A stretch of DNA of 64,000 nt from Sphaerisporangium sp040649355 (GTDB lineage: Bacteria > Actinomycetota > Actinomycetes > Streptosporangiales > Streptosporangiaceae): the NCBI RefSeq assembly GCF_043197795.1, contig NZ_JBICTU010000007.1, positions 186,001 through 250,000 on the forward strand, given 5' to 3'. Below are positions 24,558-34,238 of this stretch, in pieces. Position 1 is the first letter of the stretch, and each line of letters starts with the position of its first letter. Below the pieces are notes generated by a model. The model was not told where the DNA came from. It searched no databases and saw only the letters and a list, made by a program, of their open reading frames with translations. Both the position numbers and the translations under genes were made by a program.

Positions 24558-27290
24558 ATGTCCATGAACCGCCGCCAGCTCTTCCAGGCCGCGGGCACGA
24601 CCGTGGTGCTCTCGGCCGCCGCCCAGGTCGCCGGTGCCTCCGCCGCCGGCGCCGCCGTTCCCTGGGGACGTGCCGACATCGGCGTGGCCGCCTACGAGTT
24701 CGGCCTCGGGCAGGTCCGGTTGACCTCTGGCCGCTGGCTGGACAATCAGAACCGCACCCTGAACTATCTGCGCTTCGTCGACGTCGACCGGCTGCTCTAC
24801 GTCTTTCGCGCCAACCACCGTCTGTCCACCAACGGCGCCTCGGCCAACGGCGGCTGGGACGCGCCCGGCTTCCCGTTCCGCAGCCACATGCAGGGGCACT
24901 TCCTGACGGCATGGGCGCAGGCCTACGCCGTGCTCGGGGACACCACGTGCCGGGACAAGGCCGGCTACATGGTCGCCGAGCTGGCCAAATGCCAGAACAA
25001 CAACGGCGCCGCGGGGTTCACCGCCGGCTACCTGTCCGGCTTCCCCGAGTCCGAAATCACCGCCGTCGAGAACCGGACGCTCAGCAACGGCAACGTACCC
25101 TACTACTGCGTCCACAAGACCCTCGCCGGGCTGCTCGACGTGTGGCGGCTCATGGAGAACAACCAGGCCCGGACGGTAGTGCTGGCCCTGGCGGGCTGGG
25201 TGGACACGCGGACGAGCCGGCTCAGCTCAAGCCAGATGCAGTCGATGCTGGGCACCGAGTTCGGCGGCATGAACGCCGTGCTGACCGACCTGTACCAGAT
25301 GACCGGCGATTCCCGCTGGCTGACCGTGGCCCAGCGGTTCGACCACGCCGCCGTCTTCAACCCCCTCGCGTCCAACCAGGACCAGCTCAACGGCCTGCAC
25401 GCCAACACGCAGGTCCCCAAGTGGATCGGGGCGGCGCGCGAGTACAAGGCGACGGGCACGACCCGCTATCGGGACATCGCGGCCAACGCCTGGGCCATCA
25501 CGGTCAACGCGCACACGTACGTGAACGGCGCCAACAGCCAGGCCGAGCACTTCCGCGCACCCAACGCCATCGCCGCCTACCTGACCCAGGACACCGGCGA
25601 GGCGTGCAACACGTACAACATGCTGAAGCTGACCCGGGAGCTTTGGACGCTCTCGCCCAACCGGGCCGACTACTTCGACTACTACGAGAACGCCCTGTTC
25701 AACCATATGATCGGCCAGCAGAACCCCTCCGACAGCCGGGGGCACGTCACCTACTTCACCCCGCTCAACCCCGGCGGCCGCCGCGGCGTCGGCCCGGCCT
25801 GGGGCGGGGGCACCTGGAGCACGGACTACAACTCGTTCTGGTGCTGCCAGGGCACCGGCATCGAGACCAACACGAAGCTGGTGGACTCGATCTACTTCTA
25901 CAACGGCACCACGTTGTTCGTGAACCTGTTCGCGCCCTCGACGCTGAACTGGTCCCAGCGCGGCATCACCGTGACGCAGACGACGACCTACCCGGTGAGC
26001 GACACCACATCATTGCAGGTCACCGGTAACGTGAGCGGGTCGTGGTCGATGCGGATCCGCATCCCGGCCTGGACCCAGGGCGCGACGATCAGCGTCAACG
26101 GGGCCGAACAGAACATCGGCATCACCCCGGGCTCCTACGCCGAGCTGACCCGGTCGTGGACCTCGGGCGACACCGTGACCATGCGACTGCCCATGCGCGT
26201 GATCATGAAGGCCGCCAACGACAACGCCGGCATCGCCGCCGCCGTGTACGGCCCGGTCGTGTTGTCGGGGAACTACGGCAGCACCTCCCTGTCGTCGGCG
26301 CCGACGCTCACCCCCTCGTCGATCACCCGGACCAGCACGTCGTCACTGGCCTTCACCGCCACCGCCACCGCCACCGCCAACGGCTCCACGGTCAACCTCG
26401 GCCCGTTCTACGACGCGTACGACCACAACTACGTCGTCTACTGGAACGCCACCGGGCAGGGAGGCGGGGCGAGGTTCCGGCTGATGAACGCCGCCAGCGC
26501 TCTGGTCCTCGGCATCCAGGACATGTCCACCGCCGACGGCGGGACGGCCCTGCAGTGGACCGACAACGGGACCGCCGACCACGACTGGGCCCTCATCGTG
26601 GACGGCAACGCCCTGCGGTTCCGCAACGCCAACAGCGGCAAGGTGCTGGGCGTCGAGAACATGTCGACGGCCGACGGCGCCCGCGTGCTCCAGTGGGGCG
26701 ACACGGGCACCGCCGACCACCGCTGGACGATCACCGACGTCGGTGACGGCTCCGTGAAGATCCGCAACGTCAACAGCTCCAAGCTGCTCGGCACCCAGAA
26801 CGGCTCCACCGCCAACGGCACGCCCGCCGTGCAGGACTCCGACAACGGCAGCGCGGACAACCAGTGGCGATTCGTGCCCAACGGCGCGCGTCGCCTGCAG
26901 AACGTGGGCACCGGCATGGTGCTCGGCGTCACCGGCATGGCGACGTCCGACGGCGCGCTCGTCGTCCAGTGGGGTGACACCGGCACCGCCGACCACCTGT
27001 GGACCGCGATCGTCGACACCGGGGGCTACCTGCGGCTGCGCAACTCCAACAGCCAGAAGGTGCTGGGTGTGGAGAACGCGGGCACCGCCGCGGGATCGCG
27101 CGTCGTGCAGTGGGCCGACAACGGCACCGGCGACCACCGGTGGCGGCTCCGCTACGGCGGCGACGCCGCCTTCCGCGTCCAGTGCGCCAACGGCGGCCGG
27201 GTGCTGGGCCTCAGTGGTACCTCCCAGGGCGCGCAGGTCGTCCTGGCCGACGACAACGGTTCGAGCAACAACCTCTGGAGATTCCTGTGA
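24558..27290 (+). CDS. Secreted GH127-type beta-L-arabinofuranosidase with beta-trefoil modules
   Basis: The product is a 910-residue secreted enzyme. Residues 1-32 form a Tat-type signal (Asn-Arg-Arg-Gln-Leu-Phe-Gln-Ala-Ala-Gly). About 40-600 is a GH127 (DUF1680) domain. Zn-binding and nucleophile cysteines expected for this family appear in Glu-Ala-Cys-Asn-Thr-Tyr-Asn-Met (near residue 353) and Phe-Trp-Cys-Cys-Gln-Gly-Thr-Gly (near 430). From about 640 on are six to seven ricin-like beta-trefoil repeats, each with Val-Leu-Gly, Ala-Asp-Gly and a final Asp-His-x-Trp or Asn-x-Trp in the Gln-x-Trp position; they probably bind glycan. The enzyme should release L-arabinofuranose from plant arabinans or glycoproteins. 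AGGAG sits eight bases before the ATG. Its stop overlaps the next gene's GTG. Confidence 0.85.
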   Translation: MSMNRRQLFQAAGTTVVLSAAAQVAGASAAGAAVPWGRADIGVAAYEFGLGQVRLTSGRWLDNQNRTLNYLRFVDVDRLLYVFRANHRLSTNGASANGGWDAPGFPFRSHMQGHFLTAWAQAYAVLGDTTCRDKAGYMVAELAKCQNNNGAAGFTAGYLSGFPESEITAVENRTLSNGNVPYYCVHKTLAGLLDVWRLMENNQARTVVLALAGWVDTRTSRLSSSQMQSMLGTEFGGMNAVLTDLYQMTGDSRWLTVAQRFDHAAVFNPLASNQDQLNGLHANTQVPKWIGAAREYKATGTTRYRDIAANAWAITVNAHTYVNGANSQAEHFRAPNAIAAYLTQDTGEACNTYNMLKLTRELWTLSPNRADYFDYYENALFNHMIGQQNPSDSRGHVTYFTPLNPGGRRGVGPAWGGGTWSTDYNSFWCCQGTGIETNTKLVDSIYFYNGTTLFVNLFAPSTLNWSQRGITVTQTTTYPVSDTTSLQVTGNVSGSWSMRIRIPAWTQGATISVNGAEQNIGITPGSYAELTRSWTSGDTVTMRLPMRVIMKAANDNAGIAAAVYGPVVLSGNYGSTSLSSAPTLTPSSITRTSTSSLAFTATATATANGSTVNLGPFYDAYDHNYVVYWNATGQGGGARFRLMNAASALVLGIQDMSTADGGTALQWTDNGTADHDWALIVDGNALRFRNANSGKVLGVENMSTADGARVLQWGDTGTADHRWTITDVGDGSVKIRNVNSSKLLGTQNGSTANGTPAVQDSDNGSADNQWRFVPNGARRLQNVGTGMVLGVTGMATSDGALVVQWGDTGTADHLWTAIVDTGGYLRLRNSNSQKVLGVENAGTAAGSRVVQWADNGTGDHRWRLRYGGDAAFRVQCANGGRVLGLSGTSQGAQVVLADDNGSSNNLWRFL

Positions 27291-28759
27291 TCAGACGCCT
27301 CCTGGCGATCATCCTGCCCGCGATACTCGCGGCAACCGTGATCAGCATCCTGTCGTCCGGCGCCTCCGCCGCGACCGTCGACACCAACGCGTGGTACATC
27401 CTGGTCAACCGCAACAGCGGCAAGGCCTTGGACGTCTACAACTCCTCCACCGCCGACGGCGGGCGCATCACCCAATGGACCCGCAACAACGGGAACAACC
27501 AGCAATGGCAGTTCGTCGACTCAGGCGGCGGCTACTACCGCATCAAGTCCCGCGTCTCCGGCAAGGTCCTGGACGTCTACAACTTCTCCACCGCCAACGG
27601 CGGCTCCATCGTCCAATGGGCCGACGGCAACGGCACCAACCAGCAATGGCGCCTCGCCGACTCCGACAGCGGCTACGTCCGCTTCATCAGCCGTCTCAGC
27701 AACAAGGCCCTGGAGGTCCAGGGCGCGTCGACGGCAGACGGGGGCAACATCGTCCAGTACGACGACTGGGGCGGCGCCAACCAGCAGTGGCAGCTCGTCC
27801 AGGTCGGCGGCGGCAACCCGAGCCCGAGCCCGAGCGCGACGCCGACCGGTACGTGCGCTCTTCCGTCGACGTACCGCTGGACATCGACGGGCTCGCTGGC
27901 GAACCCGAAGTCGGGGTGGGTCTCGCTCAAGGACTTCACCTCCGTCGTCTACAACGGCAAGCACCTGGTCTACGCCACGACGCACGACACGGGATCGAGC
28001 TGGGGTTCGATGAACTTCGGCCTGTTCACCAACTGGTCCGACATGGCCTCGGCCGGCCAGAACACCATGTCCTCCGGCACTGTGGCGCCCACGCTTTTCT
28101 ACTTCGCCCCCAAGAACATCTGGGTCCTGGCCTACCAATGGGGTCCGACCGCCTTCTCCTACAAGACCTCAAGCGACCCCACCAACCCCAACGGCTGGTC
28201 ATCGGCGCAGACCCTGTTCTCCGGAAGCATCTCCGGCTCCGGAACGGGCCCCATCGACCAGACGCTCATCGGTGACGGCACCAACATGTACCTGTTCTTC
28301 GCCGGGGACAACGGCAAGATCTACCGGGCCAGCATGCCCATCGGGAATTTCCCGGGCAGCTTCGGCTCGACCTCGACAGTGGTCATGAGCGACACGACGA
28401 ACAACCTGTTCGAAGCGGTCGAGGTCTACAAGGTCCAGGGCCAGAACCAATACCTCATGATCGTCGAGGCGATCGGCTCGCAGGGCCGCTACTTCCGCTC
28501 GTTCACCTCCACCAGCCTGGGCGGCTCGTGGACACCGCAGGCCGCGACCGAGAGCAACCCCTTCGCCGGCAAGGCCAACAGCGGCGCCACCTGGACCAAC
28601 GACATCAGCCACGGCGACCTGGTCCGCAGCAACCCCGACCAGACCAAGACCATCGACCCCTGCAACCTGCAACTGCTCTACCAAGGCCGCAGCCCCAGCT
28701 CCGGCGGCGACTACGGCCTCCTGCCCTACCGCCCGGGCGTACTCACCCTGCAACGCTGA
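27287..28759 (+). CDS. Secreted GH62 alpha-L-arabinofuranosidase with N-terminal beta-trefoil
   Basis: The GTG at 27287 overlaps the GH127 stop (GTGA), so the two are co-translated. The first 29 residues are a Sec signal peptide ending Ser-Gly-Ala-Ser-Ala-Ala. Residues about 35-165 hold three trefoil repeats with clear Gln-Gln-Trp motifs (CBM13-like). A Pro-Ser linker leads to a GH62 domain (about 185-490). The domain contains Ser-Leu-Lys-Asp-Phe-Thr with the expected general-base Asp, Pro-Ile-Asp-Gln-Thr with the pKa-modulating Asp, and Phe-Glu-Ala-Val-Glu with the acid Glu. GH62 enzymes remove single arabinose side chains from arabinoxylan. Together with GH127 this gives a small plant-cell-wall arabinose-release unit outside the cell. 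Confidence 0.9.
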   Translation: MIRRLLAIILPAILAATVISILSSGASAATVDTNAWYILVNRNSGKALDVYNSSTADGGRITQWTRNNGNNQQWQFVDSGGGYYRIKSRVSGKVLDVYNFSTANGGSIVQWADGNGTNQQWRLADSDSGYVRFISRLSNKALEVQGASTADGGNIVQYDDWGGANQQWQLVQVGGGNPSPSPSATPTGTCALPSTYRWTSTGSLANPKSGWVSLKDFTSVVYNGKHLVYATTHDTGSSWGSMNFGLFTNWSDMASAGQNTMSSGTVAPTLFYFAPKNIWVLAYQWGPTAFSYKTSSDPTNPNGWSSAQTLFSGSISGSGTGPIDQTLIGDGTNMYLFFAGDNGKIYRASMPIGNFPGSFGSTSTVVMSDTTNNLFEAVEVYKVQGQNQYLMIVEAIGSQGRYFRSFTSTSLGGSWTPQAATESNPFAGKANSGATWTNDISHGDLVRSNPDQTKTIDPCNLQLLYQGRSPSSGGDYGLLPYRPGVLTLQR

Positions 28760-28789
28760 CAACCTGACACAGCTCCACCAGGGGTGCTC

Positions 28790-28835
28790 CTGACGCTCAC
28801 CACGAAGGCATTACGCGAAATCGAGTGAGCGTCAG
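28790..28835. repeat. 11-bp inverted repeat downstream of GH62
   Basis: CTGACGCTCAC (28790-28800) and its exact complement (28825-28835) are separated by 24 bases. The long loop and lack of a T-tract make it a weak terminator; it could also be an operator for the ABC exporter that follows. Confidence 0.4.
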
Positions 28836-28875
28836 CACAGCACGCGATCACCACCAGATGGAGCTGAAGCGGGCA

Positions 28876-29002
28876 TCGGATCGTCGTACAGACGAGCAAA
28901 CGGACGGACGGCGGTTCACTCGGGCCTTTGACTCCTCGCGCTCCTCGGCCTTGGTGACGAAGGAACCCATGCCCGGTTCGGTGCGGATGAGGCCGTCTGC
29001 TC
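28876..29002 (-). pseudogene. Remnant of a GntR-family regulator (C-terminal end of the winged helix)
   Basis: On the minus strand one frame reads Val-Arg-Ala-Asp-Gly-Leu-Ile-Arg-Thr-Glu-Pro-Gly-Met-Gly-Ser-Phe-Val-Thr-Lys, the typical wing of a GntR helix-turn-helix. Only about 30 residues remain. A diverged copy of the same 130 bases lies in the same orientation at 41328. The rest of 28760-29134 contains nothing else I recognise. Confidence 0.6.
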
Positions 29003-29134
29003 GCACGCCGAGCATGACCTTCTGGCCCGTAGCGACCCGCTACCAGGGCACCTGGGAAAACAATCCGATCACGGGGATGAGCGGTGAAACCCGGTCGAGG
29101 GTGCCGTGAAACCGGCGCCACCGAGAGTGAGGCC

Positions 29135-30160
29135 ATGAGCATCACAGAACTCGGACGAACCGGGGGCGGCCCGGCCCCCGACGGGGGCACTGATCTGGCC
29201 GTACATGCGGAAGGGCTGGTGAAGACGTTCGGCGGGCACCGTGCCGTCGACGGGATCGACCTGGACGTACGCCCAGGTGAGATCTTCGGCGTCCTTGGCC
29301 CGAACGGCGCCGGCAAGACCACCATGCTACGGATGCTGGCCACCCTGTTGAAGATCGACGCGGGCCGTGCCGAGATCTTCGGGGTCGACGTGGCCGGCAA
29401 TCCGCACGTGATCCGCCAGCTCGTCGGCGTCACCGGACAGTACGCGTCGGTCGACGAGAACCTGACGGCCCGCGAGAACCTCTGGCTTTTCAGTCGCCTG
29501 CAGGGCATCGCCGCGCCGCGCGCCCGGCGCATCGCCACCGAACTGCTGGGTCAGTTCGGCCTGGAGGACGCCGCCAACAAGCCGATCTCGCAGTTCTCCG
29601 GCGGCATGCGCCGGCGTCTCGACCTGGCGGCCAGCCTGATCACCAGGCCACCGCTGATCTTCCTCGACGAGCCGACCACCGGTCTCGATCCGCGCACGCG
29701 CGGCCAGATGTGGGACACCATCCGCGGTCTGGTCGCCGATGGCTGCACGGTGCTGCTGACCACGCAATATCTGGACGAGGCCGACCAGCTCGCCGATCGC
29801 GTCGCCGTCATCGACCACGGCCGCAAAGTCGCCGAGGGCACCCCCGACGAGTTGAAGACCGCGGTCGGCAACTCCGCCCTCCAGTTGCTGCTCGCCGAGC
29901 CGGGCGCGGTGCCCGCCGCCGTGGAGGTCGTGCGGCGCGTCCTCGGCTCCGACCCGATCCTCGGCCCGGAGCAGGGCCGCCTCAACGTCGCCCTCGACCA
30001 GGCCGACCTGGCCGCGGACGTACTGATCGCGCTTCGCGCCGCCGGGGTGTCCATCTCCTCGGTGAGCGTGGCCAAGCCCAGCCTGGACGAGGTGTTCCTC
30101 GCCCTCACCGGCCATGAGACGGACGGGGACGACAAGACCGGCATCGAGGAGAACCGATGA
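29135..30160 (+). CDS. ABC transporter ATP-binding protein, DrrA type
   Basis: The 341-residue protein has a Walker A Gly-Pro-Asn-Gly-Ala-Gly-Lys-Thr near residue 55, a signature Phe-Ser-Gly-Gly-Met-Arg-Arg-Arg-Leu-Asp and Walker B Leu-Ile-Phe-Leu-Asp-Glu-Pro-Thr-Thr-Gly-Leu. After the nucleotide-binding domain there is the extra C-terminal domain of daunorubicin-resistance (DrrA) proteins. With the overlapping permease it forms an exporter for drugs, lipids or peptides. The ATG at 29135 (MSITELGRTG) is preferred; the frame extends upstream without similarity. It could serve as self-protection or exporter for the peptide locus at 34-38 kb, but distance and orientation leave this open. Confidence 0.9.
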   Translation: MSITELGRTGGGPAPDGGTDLAVHAEGLVKTFGGHRAVDGIDLDVRPGEIFGVLGPNGAGKTTMLRMLATLLKIDAGRAEIFGVDVAGNPHVIRQLVGVTGQYASVDENLTARENLWLFSRLQGIAAPRARRIATELLGQFGLEDAANKPISQFSGGMRRRLDLAASLITRPPLIFLDEPTTGLDPRTRGQMWDTIRGLVADGCTVLLTTQYLDEADQLADRVAVIDHGRKVAEGTPDELKTAVGNSALQLLLAEPGAVPAAVEVVRRVLGSDPILGPEQGRLNVALDQADLAADVLIALRAAGVSISSVSVAKPSLDEVFLALTGHETDGDDKTGIEENR

Positions 30161-30993
30161 GCACCATGACCGCACCCGCCCGCGAGGCGGTACGGGCCGC
30201 CGACCGCGTGGCCGCCGCCCGGCGGCGCGTCTCCATGGGGGAGACGCTCGGCCAGACCCTGATGATGGCGTGGCGGGCGCTCAAGAAGATGCGCCGCAAC
30301 CCGGAGCAGTTCTTCGACGTGGCGCTGCAGCCGATCCTGTTCACCGCGATGTTCGCCTTCATCTTCGGCGGCGCCATCGCCGGCGACGTGGAAAGCTACC
30401 TTCCCCTGATGATCCCCGGCATCCTCGCCCAGACCGTGCTGACGACGTGCATGGCCACGGGCACGCAGCTCCGCGAAGACATGGAGAAGGGTGTCTTCGA
30501 TCGGTTCAAGTCGCTGCCGATCGCCCGGATCGCGCCGCTCGCCGGCCCGATGGTGGCCGACCTGCTGCGCTATACGATCGCGGCCACCCTGACCTTCTCC
30601 ATGGGCCTGGTGCTGGGCTACCGCCCGGGCGGCGGAGCGGGCGGCGTGCTCGCCGCGATCCTGCTGGCGATCTTCACGGGCTGGTCGCTGGCGTGGGTCT
30701 TCACCTGGGTCGGCACGATCGCCCGGAGCGCCCAGGCCGTGCAGGGCATCTCCATGATGATCTTGTTCCCCTTGACGTTCCTGTCGAACGCGTTCGTCCC
30801 CGTCGAGACCCTGCCCGACTGGCTGGCCGCGTTCGTACGGATCAACCCGGTCTCACACCTGGTCACGGCCGCCCGCGACCTCGCCAACAACGCCCTCGTC
30901 AGCGGAGAGGTGGCCTGGACGCTCCTGGCGTGCCTGATCGTCATCGCGATCTTCGCGCCGCTGTCGGTACGCAGCTACAAACGGCACATGTGA
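30157..30993 (+). CDS. ABC-2 type permease, DrrB type
   Basis: The 278-residue membrane protein has six hydrophobic helices and an amphipathic N-terminus (Thr-Leu-Met-Met-Ala-Trp-Arg-Ala-Leu-Lys-Lys-Met-Arg-Arg-Asn-Pro), as in DrrB permeases. A conserved ABC-2 segment reads Phe-Pro-Leu-Thr-Phe-Leu-Ser-Asn-Ala-Phe-Val-Pro. Its ATG overlaps the ATPase stop (ATGA). Its 3' end lies inside the converging SARP gene (141-bp overlap). Confidence 0.9.
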   Translation: MSTMTAPAREAVRAADRVAAARRRVSMGETLGQTLMMAWRALKKMRRNPEQFFDVALQPILFTAMFAFIFGGAIAGDVESYLPLMIPGILAQTVLTTCMATGTQLREDMEKGVFDRFKSLPIARIAPLAGPMVADLLRYTIAATLTFSMGLVLGYRPGGGAGGVLAAILLAIFTGWSLAWVFTWVGTIARSAQAVQGISMMILFPLTFLSNAFVPVETLPDWLAAFVRINPVSHLVTAARDLANNALVSGEVAWTLLACLIVIAIFAPLSVRSYKRHM

Positions 30994-33900
30994 CCTCCGC
31001 CCGTCACGGCCGGAAACCTGCTCGACGAGACGCCGCGCCTCGCCGAGCAGGTCGGAGCCGCGTCGGTCGCCGTACTCGGCCCGCACGGCGGCGATCATCC
31101 CGGGCGCGGCCCGCTCCGCGTACGGTTCGATCCGCTCGAAGGCCATGCTGGGCATGCTGCTGTTGTACGCGAACCGCTCGGCCAGCACCAGCAACCCGAT
31201 CGCGTCGCCGGGGGCCATGGCTACCCGAAGCAACCCCCAGGCGCCGAGCGCGAAGAGCACCGAGCCGCACAGCGGGTAGTCGAGGACGGGGTTTCCCGAA
31301 GCCAGCAGGTCGTGGTCCCGGACTGCGGAGAACAACTCCTCGCCGTACCGGACGTCTTCCGGCGGGGCGTGGTACGCGTACGCCGTCAGGGTGACCGACA
31401 CCGCGATCATCATCCACGGCGTGAACTCCGCGAGCGGGACTCCGGGCAGGCGCAGATCGCGTGCCCGCTGGACGGCCAGGCGGTACTCCGCGAGCGCGGC
31501 GGCCGTCTCACCGCGGGCGAGGGCGAGCTCGGCCGCGCTCAGCGAGGCGATCGCCATCCCGCCGAGCACCGTCTCGTTGTCGTTGATCCGGGTGATCTCG
31601 GCGAGCTCGGCCTCCGCGGTGCCGAGGTCGCCGTCGGCGAGCGCGGAGGTCAGCAGCAACGCGCGTAGCTGGGTCTCGTCGTCGTTGGCGCCGAGCCGGG
31701 TCAGCACCGGGATGGCGGTCCGCGCGTGCTCGACGGCCCGGCGGCGGTCGCCGAGCTGCCTGACCAGGTGGGCCAGCACGGCGTGCATGATCGCGGCGAG
31801 CCACGGCCCCTCGTCCTCGCGGAGCATCGTCAGGGTCCGCTCGGCGGCCTCGATCGCCCCGGCCACGTCACCCGCGTTCTCCAGGACGTGGACACTCATC
31901 TGCGTGGCCGTCAAGGCGACGTCAGGATCGGGGCTCCGGCACAGTTCCGCCAGCCGGCGACGCACCTCGGAGCCGTCGGCCGCGTCGCACGCGAGCAGCA
32001 CCGTGGCCATCGCCGCCACGCGGGGATCCGTCGTCTCACCGGCGGGCAGCGTGCGGAGGAGATCGCGCAACGGATCGCCGCGGCGATCAATGAGGACCGC
32101 GATGTTCATGAGCGTGATCATCGTGGCGGCCCTGGTCACCTCCACAAGGTACGGCGGTGGCGTCCAGCCGGTGATCACCTGGGTGATCGCGTCCCAGTGG
32201 ACGAGGATCCGGGAGTGGTCGCCACGGATCGACCACAGCGCGCCGACGCCGGCCAGCAACTGGACGGTCGTCACGGGATCGGACTCGCTGAGAGCCTGCC
32301 GGAGCAGATCGGCGAGGTTGCTCTCCTCGGCGTGCAACGCGTCGACCGCCGCGAACTGCGCAGGGCCGAACAGCTCGAAGGCGTGTTCGTGAGCGTACTC
32401 CGTCGCCCAGGCCCGCTGCGCCGCCCGGGCGGGCGCCTCCTCGCCGGCCTCCTTCAGCCTCATCCGCCCGAACTCCCTGACGGTCTCCAGCATCCGGTAG
32501 CGGAGGCCGTACGTCGTCTCGCGGACGCTCACCATCGACTGCTCGGTCAGCACGTCCACGACGTGCAGGGCCTCCGGGCCGAGTACGTGCTCGGCCGCGT
32601 CCAGCGTGAAACCGTCGCCGAACAGCGACAACCATCGCAACGCCCGCCGTTCTGGCTCGTCCAGCAGATTCCACGACCAGTCGATGACCGCCAGCAGCGT
32701 CTGGTGCCGGTCGGGGGCCATACGGTTCCCGCCGCGCAGCAGGGCGAACCGGTCCGCCAGGCGCCGCGCGATCTCCTCCACCGACATCACCCGCACCTTG
32801 GCCGCGGCCAGCTCGATCGCGAGCGGCAGGCCGTCGAGGCGGGCGACGACCTGCTCGACCACCTCCTCAGCGATCCGCACACCTGGACGGGCGGCCGTGG
32901 CGCGCTGGCGGAACAACTCCACCGCGTCGCCCGTGGGCAGCTCGCCGAGCAGGTAGACGCGTTCGGCGGGGATCGACAAGGGGGCGCGCGAGGTGATCAG
33001 CACCCGCAGGTCGCGGGTCGTCACGGTCAGGAACGCCACCAGATCGGCGACAGCCTCGATCACGTGCTCGCAGTTGTCCAGGATCAGCAGCGCCGGAGTC
33101 TGGTCGAGATGCTGGGCGATCCGGGCGCGAACGTCGGAGCGCTGCTCGGCGGTCAGGGCACGGCGCCCGCTGACCGAGTCCCGGACCCCGAGCGCCGAGC
33201 CCACCTCGCCCACCACGCCCTCCGGCGAGGAGACGCCGACGAGTTCGACGAAGTGGGCGACGGGCTGCGCGGCGTTCCTGCCGACGACATGAGCCAGCCG
33301 CGTCTTGCCCAGCCCGCCAGGGCCGATGATGGAGACCGCCCGGTTGGTCTGCAACAGGGCGTGTACCGCACGAATATCGCCGTCGCGGCCGAGCAGCGAG
33401 GAACCATCGAACAGGATGCCCTCACGCACCGGCCGATCGGCCAGGAGGAGTTCGGCGTACACGCGGGCGAGCTCAGGCCCTGGTTCGGTGCCGAGCCGCG
33501 CGACCAGGCCCGCGCGATACCGCTCGTAGCGCTCCAGGGCGGCGCCGGCGCCGCGTACGGCGGCCTCGCTGCGCAGCAGGCAGGCGAGCAGCTCCTCGTC
33601 GTGCGGCCGATCGGCCGCGGCCTCTTCCAGCAGCGGCAGCGCGCCCTCGTGAGCGCCGCTCCGGCCCCGCGCGATCGCCGCCACCCGGCGCGCCTCGGCC
33701 ACCCACCCCGCGGCGACGCCCCTCAGCTCGGCGAGTGGGCCCGTGGCGCCATCCATGCCGCCGGCCACGAGACCCATGGCCTCTTCGGCGTGGCGACGCG
33801 CGAGCTCCATGTCGTCTTCGCCCAGCGCGGCCCGTGCCTTCTCCACCAGCGCGCCGAGCAGCAGCGCGTCCACCTGACCGGCGGGCAGCCCGAGCCGGTA

Positions 33901-34146
33901 ACCACGCGGGAGCCGCACCACCACGTCGGCGCAGGTCGCCGCCCTGGTCCGCGAGACGACCACCTGCAGCGCCTTCGTCGGGTTGGCCGGCGCCTCGTCG
34001 GGCCACAACTCCTCGACCAGGCGCTCGTCACTGAGCCCCCCACGCCCGTGCATGGCGAGTACGGCCAGCAGGGTCTGCGCGCGATCACCGACCACGCGCG
34101 CACCCTGCCAGCGCACTCCATCGAGCAGAACCAGTGCGGGGGACAC
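30853..34146 (-). CDS. Large SARP-type regulator with BTAD, NB-ARC ATPase and TPR-like region
   Basis: The 1097-residue protein begins with an OmpR-like DNA-binding domain (about 1-95, with Val-Val-Val-Ser-Arg-Thr-Arg), then a bacterial transcriptional activator (BTAD) helix bundle to about 245. An NB-ARC-type ATPase follows with Walker A Gly-Pro-Gly-Gly-Leu-Gly-Lys-Thr near 280, Leu-Leu-Ile-Leu-Asp-Asn-Cys-Glu-His as Walker B near 355 and Gly-Leu-Pro-Leu-Ala-Ile near 440. The remaining 450 residues are alpha-helical repeats. Such proteins activate secondary-metabolite genes after sensing a signal through the repeat domain. The start is a GTG at 34146, 92 bases before the signal peptidase stop, so it may be read from the peptide operon. 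The last 55 or so residues lie opposite the permease gene and look non-native, so the original C-terminus may have been lost. Confidence 0.85.
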   Translation of the reverse strand: MSPALVLLDGVRWQGARVVGDRAQTLLAVLAMHGRGGLSDERLVEELWPDEAPANPTKALQVVVSRTRAATCADVVVRLPRGYRLGLPAGQVDALLLGALVEKARAALGEDDMELARRHAEEAMGLVAGGMDGATGPLAELRGVAAGWVAEARRVAAIARGRSGAHEGALPLLEEAAADRPHDEELLACLLRSEAAVRGAGAALERYERYRAGLVARLGTEPGPELARVYAELLLADRPVREGILFDGSSLLGRDGDIRAVHALLQTNRAVSIIGPGGLGKTRLAHVVGRNAAQPVAHFVELVGVSSPEGVVGEVGSALGVRDSVSGRRALTAEQRSDVRARIAQHLDQTPALLILDNCEHVIEAVADLVAFLTVTTRDLRVLITSRAPLSIPAERVYLLGELPTGDAVELFRQRATAARPGVRIAEEVVEQVVARLDGLPLAIELAAAKVRVMSVEEIARRLADRFALLRGGNRMAPDRHQTLLAVIDWSWNLLDEPERRALRWLSLFGDGFTLDAAEHVLGPEALHVVDVLTEQSMVSVRETTYGLRYRMLETVREFGRMRLKEAGEEAPARAAQRAWATEYAHEHAFELFGPAQFAAVDALHAEESNLADLLRQALSESDPVTTVQLLAGVGALWSIRGDHSRILVHWDAITQVITGWTPPPYLVEVTRAATMITLMNIAVLIDRRGDPLRDLLRTLPAGETTDPRVAAMATVLLACDAADGSEVRRRLAELCRSPDPDVALTATQMSVHVLENAGDVAGAIEAAERTLTMLREDEGPWLAAIMHAVLAHLVRQLGDRRRAVEHARTAIPVLTRLGANDDETQLRALLLTSALADGDLGTAEAELAEITRINDNETVLGGMAIASLSAAELALARGETAAALAEYRLAVQRARDLRLPGVPLAEFTPWMMIAVSVTLTAYAYHAPPEDVRYGEELFSAVRDHDLLASGNPVLDYPLCGSVLFALGAWGLLRVAMAPGDAIGLLVLAERFAYNSSMPSMAFERIEPYAERAAPGMIAAVRAEYGDRRGSDLLGEARRLVEQVSGRDGRRSHVPFVAAYRQRREDRDDDQARQERPGHLSADEGVVGEVAGGRDQV

Positions 34147-34238
34147 ACCCCCAGCTTACGAACCTGGCCTCGGCGGGCGAATCCTTCGCCAGACCGGCCG
34201 TGGTCATCACACTCGGCCTCGCCAGATTCGTCGGGCGA

